Of a stretch of DNA of 64,000 nt, positions 59,440-64,000 are shown piece after piece. Under the pieces are notes generated by a model, which had not been told where the DNA came from, made no database searches, and was given only the letters and a program-made list of their open reading frames with translations. Position numbers and translations under genes: made by a program. The stretch comes from Stappia sp. WLB 29 (lineage in GTDB: Bacteria > Pseudomonadota > Alphaproteobacteria > Rhizobiales > Stappiaceae). Location of the stretch: NCBI RefSeq assembly GCF_023507705.1, contig NZ_JALBGD010000002.1:248001-312000 (forward strand). Reading direction: 5' to 3'. The stretch's first letter is position 1. Every line of letters begins with the position of its first letter.

Positions 59440-59626
59440 GAGTGCCGATCTCGCGGTGGAGCGCCCGGTGACCGGGTGCGGCAGGGCAGGTTGCGGCACG
59501 ATATGCAGTTCATGACGGCATTGCCAGAGGCGGGTTTGCAGTGCTTGCGCGGAGCGCTTGAATCCGTTCCACCGTTCCACGAGGATGCGCCGTCCGCGCA
59601 TCGGGCGCGGCAAGGGAGGGACTGAC

Positions 59627-60547
59627 GTGTTCGAGCTGAAGGACGTGGAGATCCTCCAGGATATCGTCCGGGCAGGCGGGTTTCGCGCTGCCGCCGCGAA
59701 ATACGGGCTCTCGCAGTCGGCGATCTCGAACCGGGTTCTGGCGCTGGAAAAGCGCCTCGGCATCCAGCTGTTCGACCGTGGCCGCCGCCAGGTCCGCCTG
59801 ACGCCGGTCGGGCGCCGCTTCCTGGAGGAGGCGCAGCGGTTGAGCGCAGCACGGGACCGATTGATCCAGGAGATCACGCGGCCCGGTGGGCTGAGCGGTA
59901 CGATCCGCATTGGCGTTGCCGAGACCATCGTCCATACGATCTTGAGCGAATTGCTCAACCAGCTGAAAAGCGCCCATCAGCGGGTGCGCTTCGAACTGTC
60001 GGTCGATACTTCGCGCGAGCTCGGCCTGGCGCTGGCCGACGACGGGCTGGACGTCGCCATCATGCTGCGCGAGAGCGTGCCGAGCGGGGCGGCCGTGGTG
60101 CCGTTGCAGCGCCAGCCGCTCGGCTGGTACGGGGCTGCCTCCGACAAGGAAGGCGAGGATGCGGAGGCGGGCGAGCCGTTGACGCTGACCGACCTGGCCC
60201 GGCAGACCATCGTTTCCTTTCCCAAGGGCACGCCCCCGTTCCGCGAGCTGGAGGGGCTGCTGGCAGCCCCCGACCTGCCGCCGCCGGACCTGCACGGGTC
60301 GGCCAGCCTGTCCACCGTTCTGCATCTGGTGGCCGACGGGTTCGGGATCGGTGTGCTGCCGGTCCGTATTGCCGAGGCAGACCTTTTTCGCTCGCGGATC
60401 CGGCCGTTGAAGGTCGTGGACGGCGCCCGGCTAAGCGCCTTGCGGTTCGTCGTCGCCTACATGCCGGACCGGAATCGGGAGGTGGGAGAAGAGGTTGCGG
60501 CCGTCGCGCGTGCATGTGATCAAAATGATCTTGAAAGAAGATCGTAA
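59627..60547 (+). CDS. LysR family transcriptional regulator
   Basis: Regulator of 306 aa: N-terminal winged helix-turn-helix (FELKDVEILQDIVRAGGFRAAAAKYGLSQSAISNRVLALE) and a periplasmic-binding-like effector domain (about 90-295). The start is a GTG at 59627 behind AAGGGAGGG with six bases spacing; the ATG at 59558 lacks such a site. It stands between the divergent LysE-type exporter and, on its own strand, the D-glutamate cyclase/TRAP genes, so it may control either or both. The effector is unknown. Confidence 0.9.
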   Translation: MFELKDVEILQDIVRAGGFRAAAAKYGLSQSAISNRVLALEKRLGIQLFDRGRRQVRLTPVGRRFLEEAQRLSAARDRLIQEITRPGGLSGTIRIGVAETIVHTILSELLNQLKSAHQRVRFELSVDTSRELGLALADDGLDVAIMLRESVPSGAAVVPLQRQPLGWYGAASDKEGEDAEAGEPLTLTDLARQTIVSFPKGTPPFRELEGLLAAPDLPPPDLHGSASLSTVLHLVADGFGIGVLPVRIAEADLFRSRIRPLKVVDGARLSALRFVVAYMPDRNREVGEEVAAVARACDQNDLERRS

Positions 60548-60559
60548 AAATCTTATATC
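60531..60559 (+). promoter_or_regulatory. Putative sigma70-type promoter of the cyclase/TRAP operon
   Basis: TTGAAA at 60531-60536, a 17-base spacer and TATATC at 60554-60559 inside and just after the end of the LysR gene. Transcription would start near 60566, before the 60584-60621 hairpin. A second possible -35 box TTGACA lies at 60566-60571 but has no good -10. Confidence 0.35.
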
Positions 60560-60583
60560 GATAACTTGACAAGATCATAACGA

Positions 60584-60621
60584 CTGGCAATCCTCACGAG
60601 GTAACGTGAGGAGGTTGCCAG
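60584..60621 (+). promoter_or_regulatory. Hairpin sequestering the ribosome-binding site of the D-glutamate cyclase-like gene
   Basis: Near-perfect dyad CTGGCAATCCTCACG / CGTGAGGA-GG-TTGCCAG with a 6-base loop AGGTAA: 15 base pairs interrupted only by a two-base GG bulge in the right arm. The right arm contains the ribosome-binding site GAGGAGG (60608-60614), and the stem ends one base before the GTG start at 60623. As RNA it would hide the site; as DNA it could be an operator. Either way it is a strong candidate control element. Confidence 0.7.
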
Positions 60622-60622
60622 C

Positions 60623-61483
60623 GTGCCTGCATCTGTCGCCCTTGACCGCACCGTATCCGAACAGGATGCCTTCCGTGGTCTGTCTCCCGCCGATCTTCGC
60701 GTGAGCATCAGACAGGGCCGGTTCCGCGGCCCCACCGCCGGTTACGGCCAGGGCTGCCTCCAGGGGAACCTGGCGATCCTTCCGGCGGAGCTTGCCGGCG
60801 ACTTCCTGCGCTTCTGCACACTCAATCCCAAGCCCTGTCCGCTGATCGGCATGTCCGAGCCAGGCAATCCGGGCATTCCCTCGCTCGGGCGCGATCTGGA
60901 CATCCGTACCGACGTGTCCGGCTATCGCGTGTTCCGCGCGGACCAGGAGGGCTATACCCCGGTGCCGGACCTTGCAGAGGTCTGGCGCGAGGATCTCGTT
61001 GCTTTCGTGCTGGGCTGTTCGTTCTCTTTCGAGGCCGCCATCGTGCGGGCCGGCATTCCCCTGCCGCATTTCGAGGGCGGCAAGAACGTGCCGATGTACA
61101 TCACCAACCTGCAGACGGCGCCGAGCGGCCCGTTCGGCGGGCCGCTGGTGGTGTCGATGCGCTCCTTCCATCCTTCCGACGCGATCCAGGCGGTGCTGCT
61201 CTCCGACCGCTACCGACTGGCCCATGGCGCGCCGGTGCATATCGGCGATCCGGCCGGCATCGGCATTGCCGACCTGATGAAACCCGATTTCGGCGATGTT
61301 CCGGAGCTTGCTCCCGGTGCAATCCCCGTGTTCTGGGCCTGCGGTGTGACCCCGCAGATGGCGATCCGCCAGGCCCGTCCGGAGATCGCCATCACCCATG
61401 AGCCCGGCCACATGTTGGTGACCGATCTCTCTGCCGATGCCGCCGAATTCACGCTCGGCGGTGTCTGGCCCGCTTCGAAGTGA
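60623..61483 (+). CDS. D-glutamate cyclase family (DUF1445/UPF0317) putative hydro-lyase
   Basis: Protein of 286 aa matching the UPF0317 pattern: RQGRFRGPTAGYGQGCLQGNLAILP near the start, FCTLNPKPCPLIGMSEPGNP, DIRTDVSGYRVFRDxxxG-like, FVLGCSFSFEAAIVRAGIPLPH and the late VFWACGVTPQMAI...ITHEPGHMLVTDL. Some members convert D-glutamate to 5-oxo-D-proline; many remain uncharacterised hydro-lyases. It starts with GTG at 60623, its ribosome-binding site lying in the hairpin described above. A TRAP transporter operon follows 22 bases after its stop, suggesting joint use of an imported acid. Confidence 0.85.
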   Translation: MPASVALDRTVSEQDAFRGLSPADLRVSIRQGRFRGPTAGYGQGCLQGNLAILPAELAGDFLRFCTLNPKPCPLIGMSEPGNPGIPSLGRDLDIRTDVSGYRVFRADQEGYTPVPDLAEVWREDLVAFVLGCSFSFEAAIVRAGIPLPHFEGGKNVPMYITNLQTAPSGPFGGPLVVSMRSFHPSDAIQAVLLSDRYRLAHGAPVHIGDPAGIGIADLMKPDFGDVPELAPGAIPVFWACGVTPQMAIRQARPEIAITHEPGHMLVTDLSADAAEFTLGGVWPASK

Positions 61484-61505
61484 ACGAAAACCAGAGGAGT
61501 CCCAC

Positions 61506-62549
61506 ATGAAGCGCATTGCCTCCAGCCTGCTCGCGGCCACGGCCCTGTCGTTTGCCGCATTCGCTCCGGCCTCGGCCGAAACGCTGTCCGTCGTCGGCAG
61601 CTGGTCCAACCTTCCCCTGCACCAGAAGTTCGAGGCTCCGTTCTGGACGGAGACCCTGCCGGCCGCGTCGAACGGCGGTATCGAGGTGCAAATGACCACC
61701 CACAACCAGATGGGCATCCAGGGCGGCGACGTGTTCCGCATGCTGGGCGACGGCGTGTTCGACGTCGGCATGACGGTTGCCGACTATGCGGTGGGCGATG
61801 CGCCGGAACTCGAAGGCCTCGATGTTCCGCTGATCGCGACCACCGCGGATGAGGCCCGCGCCATGGTTGCGGCTGCCCGTCCGATGGTCGAGGATATCTA
61901 CGAGCAGCGCTTCAACGCCAAGGTCCTGGCGATCGCGCCGTATCCCCCGCAGGTCGTCTTCTGCAAGGGTGACGTCTCCTCGCTGGAGGATCTGAAGGGC
62001 AAGAAGATCCGCGGTTCGGGTCGCATGACCACGAAGTTCCTCGAGGCGCTGGGCGCCGAGGGCGTCAACGTCGCCTTCTCGGAAGTGCCGGGCGCGCTGG
62101 AGCGCAGCGTCATCGACTGCGCCGTCACAGGTTCGGGCTCGGGCTACAGCGCCGGCTGGTGGGAAGTCACCGACACCTTGATGAACCTGCCGCTGGGCGG
62201 TTGGGACTCGGTGGTCACCGCCGTCAACCTCGACCGCTGGAACGCCCTGCCGGAAGAGACCCGTACCCTGATCGAGACCCAGATCAAGGAGAAGTTCGAG
62301 ACCCCGGCGTGGGATTCCGTGGCGGCCTCCGTCGCCACCGACACCGCCTGCCTGACCGGCAACGGCGAGTGCCCGGCCGGCAAGCCGGCTTCCATGAAGC
62401 TGGTCGAGGCGAGCGAGGCGGATGTCGCCACCGCGCGCAAGATCCTGACCGAGACCGTTCTACCGGAGTGGGCCGAGCGGGCCGGTGCGGACTGGGTGAA
62501 GCGCTGGAACGACAGCGTCGGCCAGACCACCGGCGTCACGGTCAACTGA
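61506..62549 (+). CDS. TRAP transporter substrate-binding protein (DctP-like)
   Basis: Periplasmic protein of 347 aa with a signal peptide (about 1-24, ending SASA). It starts with LSVVGSWSNLPLHQKFEAPFW, has the family pattern GKKIRGSGRMTTKFLEALGAEGV and the conserved ligand-contact region around SVIDCAVTGSG. Binds an organic acid and delivers it to the DctQM membrane proteins. AGAGGAG precedes the ATG. Its position after a D-glutamate cyclase-like gene suggests a ligand such as glutamate, pyroglutamate or a related acid; this is inference. Confidence 0.9.
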   Translation: MKRIASSLLAATALSFAAFAPASAETLSVVGSWSNLPLHQKFEAPFWTETLPAASNGGIEVQMTTHNQMGIQGGDVFRMLGDGVFDVGMTVADYAVGDAPELEGLDVPLIATTADEARAMVAAARPMVEDIYEQRFNAKVLAIAPYPPQVVFCKGDVSSLEDLKGKKIRGSGRMTTKFLEALGAEGVNVAFSEVPGALERSVIDCAVTGSGSGYSAGWWEVTDTLMNLPLGGWDSVVTAVNLDRWNALPEETRTLIETQIKEKFETPAWDSVAASVATDTACLTGNGECPAGKPASMKLVEASEADVATARKILTETVLPEWAERAGADWVKRWNDSVGQTTGVTVN

Positions 62550-62576
62550 TAGCGTGATCCAAGAGGGGGCCGCGAC

Positions 62577-63125
62577 ATGACGGACAATCTTGCCGCGGCC
62601 CTCCGCCGCATAAATTCCGGACTTGCCCTGCTGGTCGGCATCGTCGTGCTGGCGACCGCAGGCTTCGTGATCGTTGACATCACGCTCAGACAGTTCGGCC
62701 ATTCGTTCGGCGGTTCGGACGAAATCTCCGGGTATGTGATGGCCGCGGTCGCAAGCTGGGGCCTGTCCTATGCGCTGACCGAGCTTGCCCATGTGCGCAT
62801 CGATCTCGTCCGTCAGAAGCTGCAGACGCGAGGGCGGGCCATGCTCGACATCTTCGCGATGAGCGTTGCTGCCGGCACGGTCTGCATCATCGCCTATCAG
62901 GCCTGGCCGGTTCTGGAAAAGACGCTGGTCCGGGGGTCGCGGGCCAACACGGCCCTCGAGACGCCCCTGTGGATCCCGCAGGCGGTCTGGTTCTCCGGCT
63001 GGGTGTGGTTCGCCATCTCCTCCTGCCTTCTGGTCCTGCTGGCGCTGGCGACGGTACTGCGCGGCGATTTCGAGAACGCTGATGCGATGATCGGCGCACG
63101 CGGCGAAGCGGAGGACGGCAAATGA
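62577..63125 (+). CDS. TRAP transporter small permease (DctQ-like)
   Basis: Protein of 182 aa with four predicted helices: about 13-33, 45-65 (SGYVMAAVASWGLSYAL), 85-105 and 120-145. Layout and the charged motif LAHVRIDLVRQKL are typical of the small TRAP membrane subunit, which connects DctP and DctM. It overlaps the dctM gene by ATGA. Confidence 0.9.
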   Translation: MTDNLAAALRRINSGLALLVGIVVLATAGFVIVDITLRQFGHSFGGSDEISGYVMAAVASWGLSYALTELAHVRIDLVRQKLQTRGRAMLDIFAMSVAAGTVCIIAYQAWPVLEKTLVRGSRANTALETPLWIPQAVWFSGWVWFAISSCLLVLLALATVLRGDFENADAMIGARGEAEDGK

Positions 63126-64000
63126 TCGGAAGCGTCGCCATCGCTCTGCTCGGGCTGCTTTCGCTATCCATTCCGGTCGGCATCGTCCTGTTCCTGCTCG
63201 GCTTCGGTATTTCCGAGTTTTTCTCGGTCTTTCCGCTGATCCGTGGCCTCGGGCAGGTGGTCTGGTCGGCATCCGATTCCGCCACGCTGATCGCGATTCC
63301 CTTCTTCGTGCTGCTCGGCGAGATCCTTGTGCGCGGCGGCATTGCCGAGAAGACCTACGGCTCCCTCGACAAGTGGGTGTCCTGGCTGCCGGGCGGGCTG
63401 GTCCATGCCAATATCGGCACCGCCACCATGTTCTCCGCCACCTCCGGCTCCTCCGTCGCAACGGCCGCGACGGTCGCCACCGTGGCCATGCCCCAGGCCG
63501 AGCGGCTGGGCTACGATCCCAAGCTGTTTTCCGGGGCGATTGCCGCCGGCGGCACGCTCGGCATCCTGATCCCGCCGTCGATCAACCTGATCGTCTATGG
63601 CTTCCTTACAGAGACCTCGATCCCGCGTCTGTTCCTGGCCGGTCTCCTGCCGGGCCTGTTGATGGCGGTCGCCTTCATGATCGTGACGGCGGTCCTGTGC
63701 AAGATCTGGCCCGCGCTCGGCGGTCCGAGCCGCAGCTTCGGCTGGGGCGAGCGGTTCATGGCCCTCGTCCAGCTGGTGCCGATCTTCATCCTGTTCACCG
63801 TGGTGATCGGGTCGATCTACGCGGGCTGGGCAACGCCGACGGAGTCGGCCGCCGTCGGCGTCGCGATGGCGCTGCTGATCGCGCTGTTCAACGGCGGCGT
63901 CTCCTCCAGCATGCTGCGCGAGAGCCTGCTCGGCACCGTGCGCATCACCGCGATGATCATGCTGATCATCACCGGTGCCTATTTCCTCAACTTCACGCTG
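63122..64000 (+). CDS. TRAP transporter large permease (DctM-like), partial (3' end outside window)
   Basis: The frame begins at the ATG at 63122 overlapping the dctQ stop and is open to the window end, giving about 293 residues of a roughly 430-aa protein. Helices start at once (GSVAIALLGLLSLSIPVGIVL). Conserved segments include TLIAIPFFVLLGEI, TATMFSATSGSSVATAATVA and GTLGILIPPSINLIVYG, characteristic of DctM. It is the Na+-coupled channel subunit. The last third is outside the window. Confidence 0.92.
   Translation, partial: MIGSVAIALLGLLSLSIPVGIVLFLLGFGISEFFSVFPLIRGLGQVVWSASDSATLIAIPFFVLLGEILVRGGIAEKTYGSLDKWVSWLPGGLVHANIGTATMFSATSGSSVATAATVATVAMPQAERLGYDPKLFSGAIAAGGTLGILIPPSINLIVYGFLTETSIPRLFLAGLLPGLLMAVAFMIVTAVLCKIWPALGGPSRSFGWGERFMALVQLVPIFILFTVVIGSIYAGWATPTESAAVGVAMALLIALFNGGVSSSMLRESLLGTVRITAMIMLIITGAYFLNFTL

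Noticed and set aside
59440-59626. LysR binding box T-N11-A between lysE and lysR genes
   Set aside because: Several loose matches but no clear inverted symmetry.
1-64000. tRNA, rRNA, CRISPR or prophage
   Set aside because: No tandem spacer-repeat structure, cloverleaf-like sequence or phage genes were noticed by reading; a covariance-model scan was not possible.

Overview
The window is high-GC DNA (about two thirds G+C in most lines I counted) from an alphaproteobacterium, probably Hyphomicrobiales and possibly Stappiaceae-like. This rests on the urea ABC transporter, TRAP transporter, local PTS/Dha proteins and gene style, not on a marker gene. I saw no rRNA, tRNA, CRISPR array or insertion sequence.

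Layout. (1) 1-5326, minus strand: urea ABC importer urtA-B-C-D-E, with urtE cut by the window edge. (2) 5566-11527: a CaiB/BaiF CoA-transferase, a large MmeI-like type IIL restriction-modification protein whose target-recognition segment is AT-rich, and an AcuI-type acrylyl-CoA reductase. (3) 11664-30264: the most unusual block. It holds a PEP mutase fused to a cytidylyltransferase, phosphonopyruvate decarboxylase and 2-aminoethylphosphonate (AEP) aminotransferase. These are followed by a serine-palmitoyltransferase-like enzyme, a DUF4833-like protein, myo-inositol-1-phosphate synthase, a 3-ketosphinganine-reductase-like SDR, a CdsA-like enzyme, PgpA, an LptF/LptG-like pair, a second cytidylyltransferase, two CDP-alcohol phosphatidyltransferases, a PimA-like glycosyltransferase, a Stealth phosphotransferase and an FGGY kinase. 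Read together they suggest an envelope lipid that combines AEP, inositol, sugar and a sphingoid base, with its own exporter. (4) 30339-34021: periplasmic FKBP, a 2-keto-4-pentenoate hydratase-like protein and a FadJ-like bifunctional enzyme. (5) 34443-47041: an ABC sugar/polyol importer with two different ATPases, joined to a PEP-dependent dihydroxyacetone-type kinase (DhaL, DhaM, HPr, EI, DhaK), a sugar-phosphate isomerase and a dehydrogenase. This looks like one catabolic unit with an unknown substrate. (6) 47195-49651: a YdjM-like membrane hydrolase and an MFS transporter. (7) 49667-54649, minus strand: a secreted protein, a CHASE2 adenylate/guanylate cyclase and a secreted caspase-like peptidase. 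(8) 54856-58773: an oxidoreductase, a glycerophosphodiesterase and HtpG. (9) 58810-64000: LysE exporter, LysR regulator, a D-glutamate cyclase/hydro-lyase preceded by a long hairpin that contains its ribosome-binding site, and a TRAP transporter running off the end.

Functions are assigned from recognisable motifs and gene order only. No alignment or database search was run, so substrates and the overall lipid pathway are inference.
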